Positions 25,247 through 33,673 of a stretch of DNA of 64,000 nucleotides are shown here, one piece after another (positions within the stretch are counted from its first letter, which is position 1; every line of letters starts with the position of its first letter). Source of the DNA: RYN-230 sp963768945 (GTDB lineage Bacteria; Actinomycetota; Actinomycetes; Streptosporangiales; Streptosporangiaceae); the NCBI GenBank assembly GCA_963768945.1, contig CAVYJW010000008.1, positions 434,001 to 498,000 on the forward strand. The letters are read 5' to 3'. The notes beneath the pieces are model-generated. The model was not told the origin of the DNA. It searched no databases and saw nothing but the letters and a program-made list of their open reading frames with translations. Both the position numbers and the translations under genes were made by a program.

Positions 25247-25996
25247 ATGCGCGGGCGCCCGAGGAGCAGGATGCTGATCCGTGCGGCGCTCGCTGGCGGC
25301 GCAGCCCTCGCGGTCGCCCAGGGCGCCCCCGGGCTGACCGCGCTGGCCCCGGTCCGGCGGCGGTTTCCGGGGCTGTCCGGCGCCGGAGCGGCCGATCATG
25401 TGGCGCTGACCTTCGACGACGGCCCGGACCCGGCCTTCACGCCGCGCTTCCTGGCCGTGCTGGCCGCCCGCCGGGTCCACGCGACCTTCTTCTTGCTCGG
25501 CCCCATGGTGCAGGCCGCCCCCCAGCTCGCGGCGGACATCGCCGCAGCCGGCCACGAGATCGGCGTGCACGGCTGGGAGCATCGCTACGCCACGGTGCGC
25601 GGGCCGGGGGCGCTGCACGACGACCTGGCCCGTGCGTGCGACACGATCGCGACGGCGACCGGCATCGTGCCCCGGCTGTACCGGCCCCCGTACGGGGTGC
25701 TGAGCGCCGGCGCCCTGATCGCCGCCCGCCGCCTCGGACTCCGGCCGATCCTGTGGAGTAGCTGGGGACGGGAGTGGGCCCCGGGGGCCACACCGGAGTC
25801 GGTGCAGGCGACCCTGGCCAGCACCCTGGGCGGCGGGGGAACGGTGCTCCTGCACGATTCCGAGGCCACCGCCCCGCCGGGCACGGCTAGGGCCGCACTG
25901 GGCGCGCTGCCCTGGCTCCTGGACGAGTGCACCCGCCGCGGGCTGCGGGTGGGCCCGCTCGCAGACCATCCCGCGGACGGTGCCCAGCCCCGGTGA
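25247..25996 (+). CDS. secreted polysaccharide deacetylase (NodB domain)
   Basis: 249 residues from ATG 25247. A basic n-region (MRGRPRSR) and hydrophobic h-region form a signal peptide or anchor. The NodB fold carries TFDDGPDP (general base and metal Asp), GVHGWEH (metal His pair), RPPYG and the C-terminal VLLHDS. This is the full set for a metal-dependent N- or O-deacetylase of peptidoglycan or polysaccharide. ATG 25271, four bases after AGGAGCAGG, is an alternative start that shortens only the n-region. Acts outside the membrane. Confidence 0.88.
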   Translation: MRGRPRSRMLIRAALAGGAALAVAQGAPGLTALAPVRRRFPGLSGAGAADHVALTFDDGPDPAFTPRFLAVLAARRVHATFFLLGPMVQAAPQLAADIAAAGHEIGVHGWEHRYATVRGPGALHDDLARACDTIATATGIVPRLYRPPYGVLSAGALIAARRLGLRPILWSSWGREWAPGATPESVQATLASTLGGGGTVLLHDSEATAPPGTARAALGALPWLLDECTRRGLRVGPLADHPADGAQPR

Positions 25997-26064
25997 CCGG
26001 GTGACCTGCCACGCTCAGGAAAAGTTAAAGCATTCGTATACAGGAAGTAAGGGCTGACGCCGGG

Positions 26065-26079
26065 CTGAGGAATCCTCAG
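26065..26079. promoter_or_regulatory. inverted repeat upstream of HtrA-like gene
   Basis: CTGAGG-AAT-CCTCAG, a 6-bp perfect inverted repeat 130 bases before the protease start, next to an AT-rich stretch (26020-26050) unlike the surrounding GC-rich DNA. It could be an operator. It could also end transcripts from the deacetylase gene. Confidence 0.35.
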
Positions 26080-26208
26080 GGCATCTTCAGCTGATGTCCA
26101 GGCTTGTAGTGCTTACTGGAAAGTGCCTGAGAACGGCGGGTCACGAGCCTGGCCGCTTACCTGGGCAACGACGCAACGTAGGCTGACTTCCGGGCAAAGG
26201 TGATACGG

Positions 26209-28404
26209 ATGCAAGAAGGTCAGGACCGGAGTGGGGACCAGCCGCCGGAGTATGAGGGTGCGTGGTCACCCATCCCGGCCGGGGACCAGCCGGACCGGGC
26301 CGCTGGCGAGGAGCCGGCCGCCACGGGAAGCCTGGCTGAGCAGGATGTTCCCGCGCCGGAGGGCACCTGGATAATCCCGGCCGCCGGGGATCAGCGGGCC
26401 GGCACCGAGGCGCAGGACGCCGCCGGGCAGTTCGGCGGCGCAGATGCGGCGGCTCCCGGACAGGACGGTAACGGCCAGGGCGGCTACGGCCAGCCCGGCG
26501 GGTACGTCCAGCCAGGCGGGTACCTCCAGCCAGGCACCGGGCAGCCGGGCAGCGGCCAGGCGGGTCAGCCCGGATACGGCCAGCCCGTCGGCGACGGCCA
26601 GGCAGGCGCCCGGCCCGGCTACGGACCGCCGGAACCGGGCCAGCCAGGCTACGGACAGCCCGGCTACGGACAGCCGGGCTACGGACAGCCGGGCTACGGT
26701 CAGCCGGGGCACAGCCAGCCCACCGCCGCGTTCGGCCAGCCCGGTTACGGACAGCCGGAACCGGGCCAGCCAGGCTATGGACAGCAGGGCTACGGCCAGC
26801 AGGCACCGGGCCAGCCCGGCTACGGCCAGCAGGCACCCGGCCAGCCCGCCTACGGACAGCAGGGCTACGGACAGCCGACACCCGGACAGCCCGCTTACGG
26901 ACAGCAGGGCTACGGCCAGCAGGGCTACGGCCAGGCCGGCCACAACCAGCCGACCGCCGCGTTCGGCCAGGCAGCGGCGTCCGGCGGCGGGTACGGCCAG
27001 CCGGGTGAAGGCGGCCAGGGGGGCCAGGGCGGCGGGTACGGCCAGCCGGGTGAAGGCGGCCAGGGCGGCTACGGCCAGCAAGGCGGTTATGGCCAGCCCG
27101 GCGGCTACGGCCAGGGCGGTTACGGCCAGTCCGGCGGCTACGGCGGCCAGGGCCCCTGGGGGCCGCCGCCGGGCGGGTCAGGGAGCGGCTGGGGTTCGGG
27201 CGACATCATCGGCTACGGCTCCGAGCCCGAACCGCCGCGCCGCCGCGGCAGCAGGGCGCTGATTTACGTGGTGGTGGCCGCACTGGCCGCGGGGGTAGGG
27301 GCGGGCGCCGTGGTGGCGCTGAACCACAACTCCCAGTCGCCGGGCAGCAGCGTCTCCTCGCAGCAGATCCCCTCACCGAACCGGAACGCGGCCGGCGGCG
27401 CCAACACCACCAACATCAACGAGGATTCGGTGGCGAGCAAGGTCAAGCCGGGCATGGTGGACATCAACTCCACGCTGAAGTACCAGGACGGCGCGGCTGC
27501 CGGGACCGGCATGATCCTCTCCTCCAACGGCGTGGTGCTGACCAACAACCACGTGGTCGCGGGTTCCACGCACCTCACCGCCACGACCGTGGTGGCAGGG
27601 AAGAAGTACCAGGCCACTGTCATCGGCGTGGACCCCACGGACGATGTGGCCCTCATCAAGCTGCAGGGCGCCTCGGGGCTGAAGACGGTGCAGGTGGGCG
27701 ACTCGTCCAAGGTCACCCTCGGCACCGGGGTGGTGGCCATCGGCAACGCGGGCGGCACGGGGGGCAACCCCACCGTGACCGACGGAACGATCACCGCTCT
27801 CGGCCGGACCATCACCGCGAGCGATTCAGGCAGCGGCCAGAACACCGAGACGCTGCACAACATGCTGCAGACCAATGCGCCGATCGCGGAGGGTGACTCG
27901 GGCGGCGCGCTGGCCAACTCGGCCGGCCAGGTGATCGGCATGAACACCGCCGCGAACAGCCAGTCGCTGGGCGGGGCCGGCACTTCGATGGGGTTCGCGA
28001 TCCCCATCAACCGGGCGCTGTCCATCGCCAGGGAGATCGCCGCGGGGAACGCCACCGGGCACATCCTGATCGGCCCCAAGGGCTTCATGGGCGTGGGCGT
28101 GGACGCCGTCAGTGACGCGAACGCCTGCCTGGCGCAGAGCGGCGTCGGGGCCGGTTACCAGGTCCCGACCCAGTCGGGTGCGCTGGTCTGCAACGTGTAC
28201 CCGGGCACCCCGGCGTACAAGGCGGGCGTGCGGGCCGGCGACGTGATCACCGGGGTCAGCGGCCAGTCGGTGACCACCGCCAACGGCCTGACCACCGTCA
28301 TGCTCAAGTACAAGCCGGGCGCCACGGTGTCGCTGACCTGGGTGGACGCGAGCAAGCAGAGTCACACCTCGTCCCTGACCCTGATCAACGGCCCGGTGAA
28401 GTAA
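26209..28404 (+). CDS. htrA: membrane-anchored HtrA/DegP-type serine protease with long GYGQP-repeat head
   Basis: 731 residues. Residues about 85-320 are GYGQPGYGQP-type repeats rich in Gly, Gln, Tyr and Pro. One helix follows (ALIYVVVAALAAGVGAGAVVAL), then a chymotrypsin-fold protease with catalytic His (LTNNHVVAG), Asp (PTDDVALIKL) and Ser (EGDSGGALAN). A C-terminal PDZ domain (PAYKAGVRAGDVITGVSGQSV) completes it. It degrades misfolded proteins outside the membrane. ATG 26209 is chosen for AAAGG at 26196-26199; GTG 26200 is nine bases upstream in frame. The cytoplasmic repeat head is far longer than in usual HtrA proteins and may drive self-association. Confidence 0.93.
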   Translation: MQEGQDRSGDQPPEYEGAWSPIPAGDQPDRAAGEEPAATGSLAEQDVPAPEGTWIIPAAGDQRAGTEAQDAAGQFGGADAAAPGQDGNGQGGYGQPGGYVQPGGYLQPGTGQPGSGQAGQPGYGQPVGDGQAGARPGYGPPEPGQPGYGQPGYGQPGYGQPGYGQPGHSQPTAAFGQPGYGQPEPGQPGYGQQGYGQQAPGQPGYGQQAPGQPAYGQQGYGQPTPGQPAYGQQGYGQQGYGQAGHNQPTAAFGQAAASGGGYGQPGEGGQGGQGGGYGQPGEGGQGGYGQQGGYGQPGGYGQGGYGQSGGYGGQGPWGPPPGGSGSGWGSGDIIGYGSEPEPPRRRGSRALIYVVVAALAAGVGAGAVVALNHNSQSPGSSVSSQQIPSPNRNAAGGANTTNINEDSVASKVKPGMVDINSTLKYQDGAAAGTGMILSSNGVVLTNNHVVAGSTHLTATTVVAGKKYQATVIGVDPTDDVALIKLQGASGLKTVQVGDSSKVTLGTGVVAIGNAGGTGGNPTVTDGTITALGRTITASDSGSGQNTETLHNMLQTNAPIAEGDSGGALANSAGQVIGMNTAANSQSLGGAGTSMGFAIPINRALSIAREIAAGNATGHILIGPKGFMGVGVDAVSDANACLAQSGVGAGYQVPTQSGALVCNVYPGTPAYKAGVRAGDVITGVSGQSVTTANGLTTVMLKYKPGATVSLTWVDASKQSHTSSLTLINGPVK

Positions 28405-28424
28405 GGACAGCAGGCCAGGTAAGC

Positions 28425-28463
28425 AGGACGCGGCGGCGGGCACCCAGCCCGCCGCCGCGTCCT
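28425..28463 (+). terminator. strong stem-loop terminator after HtrA gene
   Basis: AGGACGCGGCGGCGGGC pairs perfectly over 17 bp with GCCCGCCGCCGCGTCCT, with a 5-base loop, starting 21 bases after the stop. There is no U-tract, as is usual in actinobacteria. Confidence 0.8.
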
Positions 28464-28590
28464 ACCCGCCTGGACCTGACCCGGCCGTGCCCGTGACGCG
28501 AGCCTTCCCTGCCGGAGGTTTGCCCCGACTGCCTCCCGTTCCGCCCCTCCTACCCCTCCAGCCTCGGCTGCCCCACCCACGGACGCACCA

Positions 28591-28648
28591 CGTTGATGAT
28601 CAAACGATCGGTGTTGCCCGGGCAACACCGATCGTTTGATCATCAACG
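28591..28648. repeat. 58-bp perfect palindrome without spacer
   Basis: Left and right arms of 29 bases match exactly around 28619/28620; the centre reads gtgttgcccgggcaacac and the outer part contains TGATCAAACGATCG. It is more AT-rich than its flanks. Such a structure can be a bidirectional terminator, a recombination or protein-binding site, or the tip of a mobile element. No gene lies between the HtrA terminator and 28847. Nearby, 28657-28698 holds short ggcggggc(a/g)actgggaca repeats. Confidence 0.8.
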
Positions 28649-28740
28649 GGATCCGGGACTGGCGGGGCAACTGGGACAGGCGGGGCAGCTGGGACAGCGG
28701 GACGACATGGGCTATGCGGTGGACCGGACCCCGGGGGCGC

Positions 28741-28786
28741 GCAGCGCCGTCGCAGCCGAGAAAGCAGCGCCGTCGCAGCCGAGAAA
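28741..28786. repeat. 23-bp tandem duplication
   Basis: A 23-bp unit beginning gcagcgccgtcgcagccg occurs twice head-to-tail at 28741-28763 and 28764-28786 with no mismatch, in non-coding DNA. Confidence 0.8.
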
Positions 28787-28846
28787 ATAGTCGTGCCCGC
28801 GTCGAGCGCGAAAACAAGGGGCGGCGCTCGGGCGGGGCCTGGGATC

Positions 28847-28987
28847 ATGCCTCGCGTGAGTAACGATCTGAGGTGGGCGAGGCCCGTGCTGGCCGGGCGA
28901 TTGATCCGGCTGGAGCCGCTGGCGCTGGAGCACGCGCCCGGGTACCTCACCGCCGCGGGCCCCTTACGCCCAGATCGACGCGGCTAG
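28847..28987 (+). pseudogene. N-terminal remnant of a GNAT acetyltransferase
   Basis: 46 codons: LRWARPVLAGRLIRLEPLALEHAPGYLTAAG is the opening strand and helix of RimJ/RimL-type acetyltransferases. The frame ends at TAG 28985-28987 before any acetyl-CoA-binding motif. It lies next to repeats and a large palindrome, suggesting local rearrangement. It is not functional as an enzyme. Confidence 0.55.
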
Positions 28988-29077
28988 AGCAGGCTCGCTA
29001 GGGGAGCCCCGTTGATCCCGCTGCGCGCCGTCCAGGCGTGTAATGGACGGACCCGACGTTGCGTGGAGGCAGGCTCG

Positions 29078-30457
29078 ATGATGTACCAGGTAGTGAACCC
29101 GGCCACCGGGAAGGTCGAAAGCGAGTACCCGACGGCGACTGACGCAGAGGTCAGTGACGTGCTGGGGAGAGCCGAACGTGGCTACACCTCGTGGCGGCGA
29201 ACTCCGATGGAAGAGCGCGCCGGGATCCTGCGCCGGGTCTCCCAGCTGTATCGCGACCGCTCCACCGAACTGGCCGCGATCATCACCCGGGAGATGGGTA
29301 AGGTCACCAAGGCCGCAAAGGGTGAGCTGCGGTTCGTGGCGGCCATCTACGAGTACTACGCCGACAACGGGGCGGCGCTCCTCGAGGACCAGCCGCTGGC
29401 CTCCAACTTGCCGGGCACGGCGTGGGTGCGGAAGACCCCGATCGGCGCGCTGCTAGGCATCATGCCGTGGAACTACCCGTATTACCAGGTCGCCCGGTTC
29501 GCGGCGCCGAACCTGATGATCGGCAACACCATCGTGCTCAAGCATGCGCCGCAATGCCCGGAGTCAGCCCTGGCCATGGAGCGGTTGTTCCGCGATGCCG
29601 GGCTGCCGGAAGACGCCTATATCAACATCTTCGCGAGCAACGAGCAGATCGCCGGCATGATCGCGGACCCCCGCATCGCCGGGGTGTCGGTGACAGGGAG
29701 CGAGCGGGCCGGGTCGGCCGTGGCCGCTGTGGCCGGGCAAAACCTGAAGAAGGTTGTGCTGGAGCTTGGCGGCTCGGATCCGTTCATCGTGCTGGACGGT
29801 GCCGATCTGCCGAAAGTGGCCAGGACGGCAGCGGCGGCCAGGATGGAGAACGGCGGCCAGGCCTGCAACGCGTCCAAGCGGATGATCGTGGCCGATGCCA
29901 TCTATGACGACTTCATGCGCGAGTTCACGGCCGCGATGTCCAGCTACGTGACCGGGGATCCGACCGACCCGGCGACGAGCTACGGGCCACTGTCCTCGGA
30001 GCAGGCGGCGCGCAACCTGATGGCCCAGATCGACGACGCGGTCAGTAAGGGCGCGACGGTCAACCTCGGCGGGCATCGCGTCGACGGGCCGGGCGCATTC
30101 GTGGAGGCGACCGTGCTGTCGGGCGTGACCCCCGACATGCGCGCCTACCGGGAGGAGCTGTTCGGCCCGGCCGCAGTGGTGTACCGGGTGGCCGGCGCCG
30201 ATGAAGCGGTGGAGCTGGCTAACAGCAGCGCGTTCGGGCTCGGCGGAGCCGTCTTCTGCAGCGACGAGAAGCTGGCTGTGGAGGTCGCCGACCGGCTCGA
30301 CGTCGGGATGGCCTGGGTCAACACTGCCGAACTCGGCGGCCCGGAACTGCCCTTTGGCGGCACCAAGCGATCCGGTGTCGGCCGCGAGCTCGGCCCGCTA
30401 GGCATCGACGAGTTCGTCAACAAGAAGCTTATCCACACGCCGCCCGCCGCACAGTGA
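29078..30457 (+). CDS. NAD(P)-dependent aldehyde dehydrogenase, succinate-semialdehyde type
   Basis: 459 residues from ATG 29078 (TGGAGG at 29064-29069). YQVVNPATGKVE and IMPWNYPYYQVARFAAPNLMIGNTIVLKHA are typical of short GabD/Sad-type dehydrogenases. Catalytic Glu sits in VLELGGSDPF and Cys in NGGQACNASKR; the C-terminus has LPFGGTKRSGVGRELG. It oxidises an aldehyde, probably succinate semialdehyde from GABA or arginine/putrescine breakdown, to the acid. Arginine deiminase is encoded 1.2 kb downstream, but a shared pathway is not shown. Confidence 0.92.
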   Translation: MMYQVVNPATGKVESEYPTATDAEVSDVLGRAERGYTSWRRTPMEERAGILRRVSQLYRDRSTELAAIITREMGKVTKAAKGELRFVAAIYEYYADNGAALLEDQPLASNLPGTAWVRKTPIGALLGIMPWNYPYYQVARFAAPNLMIGNTIVLKHAPQCPESALAMERLFRDAGLPEDAYINIFASNEQIAGMIADPRIAGVSVTGSERAGSAVAAVAGQNLKKVVLELGGSDPFIVLDGADLPKVARTAAAARMENGGQACNASKRMIVADAIYDDFMREFTAAMSSYVTGDPTDPATSYGPLSSEQAARNLMAQIDDAVSKGATVNLGGHRVDGPGAFVEATVLSGVTPDMRAYREELFGPAAVVYRVAGADEAVELANSSAFGLGGAVFCSDEKLAVEVADRLDVGMAWVNTAELGGPELPFGGTKRSGVGRELGPLGIDEFVNKKLIHTPPAAQ

Positions 30458-30488
30458 CAGTCCCCGCGGCGACCGTCCTCGCGGCCAC

Positions 30489-30506
30489 GGCGGCTCCCCG
30501 GCCGCC
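30489..30506. terminator. bidirectional stem-loop between aldehyde dehydrogenase and dapE
   Basis: GGCGGC-tccccg-GCCGCC, a 6-bp stem, lies between the convergent stops. A 12-base direct repeat, ccaggcgatcag, at about 30506 and 30522 runs into the dapE stop region. Confidence 0.4.
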
Positions 30507-30529
30507 CAGGCGATCAGTCCGCCAGGCGA

Positions 30530-31591
30530 TCAGCTAGTCAGCCAGGCGCGGAGGCGGGACTCTACCTCGATGATCTGGGCCACCGGGACGTGCTCGCCGC
30601 GCGAGTGCGCCACCTCCGGGTCACCGGGCCCGTAGTTGACCGCGGGCATCCCGAGTTCGGAGAACCGGGCCACGTCGGTCCAGCCGAACTTGGCCCGCGG
30701 TGTCCCGCCCACCGCGGCGAGCAGCGTCTCGGCGGCGGGATCGGTCAGGCCCGGGCGGGCTCCCGCGGCCCAGTCGGTGAACGTCACGTCCCAGCCCGCG
30801 AAGACTTCGCGGACGTAGTCCTGGGCCTGTTCCACCGAACGGTCCGGGGCGAAGCGGTGGTTCACCGTGACCACGCATTCGTCCGGGATGACGTTGCTGG
30901 CCACTCCCCCGTTGATATAGACCGCGTTGAGCCCTTCGTGGTACGTCAGGCCCTCGACCTCGGGTTCGCGGGCCACGTAGTTCCGCAGCACGTCCAGGAT
31001 GGGAGCGGCCGCGTGAATAGCGTTAGTGCCGTTCCAGGACCTGGCGCTGTGCGCGCGCTTGCCGGTCGCGCGGATCTGAGCCTGCATCGTGCCCTGGCAG
31101 CCGCCCTCGATGATCGCGCTGGTCGGCTCGAGCAGCACGGCCAGGTCACCGTCCAGCAGGTCAGGGGAATGCCGGGACAGCCGGAGCAGCCCGTTGCGCT
31201 CGGCCTCGACCTCCTCGCCGTCGTAAAAGACGTAGGTCACGTCGCGGCGGGGCTCGGGCAGGGACGCGGCCAGGCGCAGCTGGACCGCGACCCCGGACTT
31301 CATGTCGCAGCTGCCGCAGCCGTACAGCAGGTCCCCGTCGAGGCGAGGCAGGTTATCGGCGATCGGCACCGTGTCGATGTGGCCGGCCAGCACCACCCGC
31401 TCCGGCCGGCCCAGCATGGTCCGGGCCACCATGGCGTTGCCGTCCCGGTACAGGTCCAGGTGCGGGATGCGGCGCAGCGCCGCGTCGATGATGTTGGCCA
31501 GGCGTTCCTCGTCACCGCTGACCGAGGGTATATCTACCAGGGCCGCGGTCAGGGCCGTCCCATCCTGGGAAAGGTCAAGGTCTAGGTCCAC
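30530..31591 (-). CDS. dapE: succinyl-diaminopimelate desuccinylase
   Basis: 353 residues, M20 metallopeptidase family. Metal ligands in VVLAGHIDTVP, the second-metal block LYGCGSCDMKSGVAV, the catalytic Glu pair in YDGEEVEAERNG and the late His in PEVAHSRGEHV; the dimerisation domain spans about 178-290 (ATGKRAHSARSWNGTNAIH). It hydrolyses N-succinyl-LL-diaminopimelate in lysine and peptidoglycan precursor synthesis. It is divergent from arginine deiminase, with about 60 bases to that gene's start. Confidence 0.93.
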   Translation of the reverse strand: MDLDLDLSQDGTALTAALVDIPSVSGDEERLANIIDAALRRIPHLDLYRDGNAMVARTMLGRPERVVLAGHIDTVPIADNLPRLDGDLLYGCGSCDMKSGVAVQLRLAASLPEPRRDVTYVFYDGEEVEAERNGLLRLSRHSPDLLDGDLAVLLEPTSAIIEGGCQGTMQAQIRATGKRAHSARSWNGTNAIHAAAPILDVLRNYVAREPEVEGLTYHEGLNAVYINGGVASNVIPDECVVTVNHRFAPDRSVEQAQDYVREVFAGWDVTFTDWAAGARPGLTDPAAETLLAAVGGTPRAKFGWTDVARFSELGMPAVNYGPGDPEVAHSRGEHVPVAQIIEVESRLRAWLTS

Positions 31592-31652
31592 GCCGGGAGC
31601 CTAGCCGGACATGATGGCCACATCAGCACCACCCACGCCGAACGGAGAGCTC

Positions 31653-32870
31653 ATGTTCCACGTTGACTCGGAGGTCGGCCGCCTTCGCCAGGTCGTGCTG
31701 CACCGTCCCGAACTGGAGCTCAAGCGGCTCACCCCGGACAACGCCAGCGAGCTGCTGTTCGACGGCGTGCTGTGGGTCAAGCGGGCCCAGGCGGAGCACG
31801 ACGAGTTCGCGGAGGCACTGCTGGCCCGGGGTGTGGTCGTGCACTACTACGGGGACCTGCTGACCCAGACGCTGGAGATCTCCCAGGCCCGCGACTACAT
31901 CATGGACCGGGTCTTCGACTCCCGGCTGAACGGGCCGCTGGCCTGCGCGGTGCTGCGGGCCGCGGTGGAGGGACTCCCGTCCCCCGTCCTGGCCCAGGCC
32001 CTGACCGGGGGGATCACCAAGCAGGAGATCCTGGAGCTGACCCCGGAGCCGAAGAGCATCGCGTTCCACTCGCTGGATCCGGACAGCTTCGTCCTCGCCC
32101 CGCTGCCCAACCTGCTCTACCAGCGCGACACCTCGTCCTGGATCTACCGCGGGGTCTCGGTGAACGCGATGGCCATGCCGGCCCGGATGCGGGAAACCGT
32201 CAACGACGAGGCCATCTACCGCTGGCACCCGATGTTCGCCCGCGACGGTTTCGAGGTCTGGTACCACGGCGCGGACGCCGCCCCGGCAACCATCGAAGGC
32301 GGCGACATCCTGGTCCTCGGCAACGGTGCGGTGCTGGCCGGGATGAGCGAGCGGACCACCCCGCAGGCCGTCGAGATGCTCGCCCACCGGCTGTTCTCAT
32401 CCGGGGCGGCCCGCTGCCTGGTGGCCATCGACATGCCGAAGGCCCGGGCGTTCATGCACCTGGACACCGTCATGACCATGTGCGACTACGGCGTGTTCAC
32501 CAAGTACCTGGGCCTGGGCATGCTGCCGTCGTACACGGTCGAGCCGGGGGCCAGCGCCCGCGAGCTCAAGGTCACCGACCATCCGCCCGAGGACCTGCAC
32601 ACCGCGATCGCGGCCGCACTGGGCCTGCCCAGCATCAAGGTGCTGACGGCTAGCCAGGACCCGCAGGCCGCGCAGCGGGAGCAGTGGGACGACGGCTGCA
32701 ACGTGCTGGCCATCGAGCCCGGCGTGGTCGTCGCCTACGACCGCAACGTCACGACCAACACTTACCTGGAGGAAAACGGCGTCGAGGTGGTGACGGTGCC
32801 CGGCAGTGAGCTCGGCCGCGGCCGGGGCGGCCCGCGGTGCATGAGCTGCCCCATCGAGCGCGACGCCTGA
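31653..32870 (+). CDS. arcA: arginine deiminase
   Basis: 405 residues from ATG 31653, chosen for CGGAGA at 31643-31648 and because family proteins begin FHVDSEVGRLRQVVLHRPE; ATG 31611 would add 14 residues. Catalytic signatures: IEGGDILVLG, the His of MHLDTVMTMCD and the nucleophile Cys near the end in GGPRCMSCPIERD. It converts arginine to citrulline and ammonia. No ornithine transcarbamylase or carbamate kinase gene lies next to it, so in this window it stands alone. Confidence 0.95.
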   Translation: MFHVDSEVGRLRQVVLHRPELELKRLTPDNASELLFDGVLWVKRAQAEHDEFAEALLARGVVVHYYGDLLTQTLEISQARDYIMDRVFDSRLNGPLACAVLRAAVEGLPSPVLAQALTGGITKQEILELTPEPKSIAFHSLDPDSFVLAPLPNLLYQRDTSSWIYRGVSVNAMAMPARMRETVNDEAIYRWHPMFARDGFEVWYHGADAAPATIEGGDILVLGNGAVLAGMSERTTPQAVEMLAHRLFSSGAARCLVAIDMPKARAFMHLDTVMTMCDYGVFTKYLGLGMLPSYTVEPGASARELKVTDHPPEDLHTAIAAALGLPSIKVLTASQDPQAAQREQWDDGCNVLAIEPGVVVAYDRNVTTNTYLEENGVEVVTVPGSELGRGRGGPRCMSCPIERDA

Positions 32871-32912
32871 CCCGCCCGGGCTGTGGCCGGCGCCAGTGTC
32901 CCGCGCCGGGCA

Positions 32913-33347
32913 TCAGAGATCGTCGGGCAGCAGCCGGAACCACTTATGTGGAGTGAGCGGACTGATCGCGCGGAAGTCGCGTCGGTCCAGCGTCAGTATC
33001 GCGTCCGTCCGGTAACGGGCGGCCAGTACCACGTTCACGGCGTCGGCCAGATCCAGGTCCAGAGCTGCGTACTGTTGCTGAACCAGGCGGGCGGCGGTCA
33101 GCGTCTCCAGGCCGGTCTCGGGGATCTGAAAGCGTGACTGCCGGAGCTGATCGATGATGAACTCGATGATTGAGGACCGCGCCTGCGACCCGAAGCGCGC
33201 TTTGGCCAAGTGATCAACCTCGGTGAGCACCATGGGGGACATGACCACGGTTCCGGCTTCCTGAAGGATTCCCTGGCAGGCTGCGGACTCGGGGGCATTG
33301 CGGTCGGACGCCGCGATAATGCCCGACGTGTCCGCGACAACGATCAC
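32913..33347 (-). CDS. vapC: PIN-domain ribonuclease toxin (VapC)
   Basis: 144 residues with the PIN acidic residues: VVADTSGIIAA, VLTEVDHLAK, LDLADAVNVVLAARY and LTLDRRDFRAI. Its start overlaps the stop of the ribbon-helix-helix antitoxin gene by 4 bases. It would cleave tRNA or other RNA when the antitoxin is degraded. Confidence 0.93.
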   Translation of the reverse strand: MIVVADTSGIIAASDRNAPESAACQGILQEAGTVVMSPMVLTEVDHLAKARFGSQARSSIIEFIIDQLRQSRFQIPETGLETLTAARLVQQQYAALDLDLADAVNVVLAARYRTDAILTLDRRDFRAISPLTPHKWFRLLPDDL

Positions 33348-33583
33348 CGTCCTTCGGCACCCCGGGCGACCGCTTCGGTGACCTCATTGCTAGTCGCAGG
33401 TTCGCCAGTTCCATCGAAGGTGGGCCAGTCGAAGGGACCGTCCCATACCCGGTTGCTCAGGGCGGCCAGGTGGATCCCTTCCCTGATGATCTGCGCTTCA
33501 GATACTCCCCGCCGGGCCGCGATCTCCTTGATCAAGGCGAGATCTTCGGCATCGGCATAGACGTTCGTTCTCTTAAGCGACAT
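33344..33583 (-). CDS. vapB: ribbon-helix-helix antitoxin (VapB)
   Basis: 79 residues. MSLKRTNVYADAEDLALIKEIAARRGVSEAQIIREGI is a CopG-like ribbon-helix-helix domain for operator binding; the acidic C-terminal part (WPTFDGTGEPATSNEV) would wrap the toxin. It immediately precedes and overlaps the PIN toxin gene. Confidence 0.9.
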   Translation of the reverse strand: MSLKRTNVYADAEDLALIKEIAARRGVSEAQIIREGIHLAALSNRVWDGPFDWPTFDGTGEPATSNEVTEAVARGAEGR

Positions 33584-33673
33584 GTACCTATGCTAGCACA
33601 TATCGGCTACGAGCATATCCCTTGGGGCGACGCCTGACCGCGGCCCGGGCTGGTCAGCAGCCGCGCCGCCGCC

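Noticed and set aside
24485..25969. Reverse frame of 494 codons with Gly-rich repeats across 25 kb
   Set aside because: It covers the forward membrane-protein and deacetylase genes in antisense; the Gly tract is just the CCCCCGCCGCC array.
28581..28660. CRISPR-like repeat from the duplicated TGATCAAACGATCG words
   Set aside because: The two copies are arms of a single palindrome, not spaced direct repeats; no array or cas genes.
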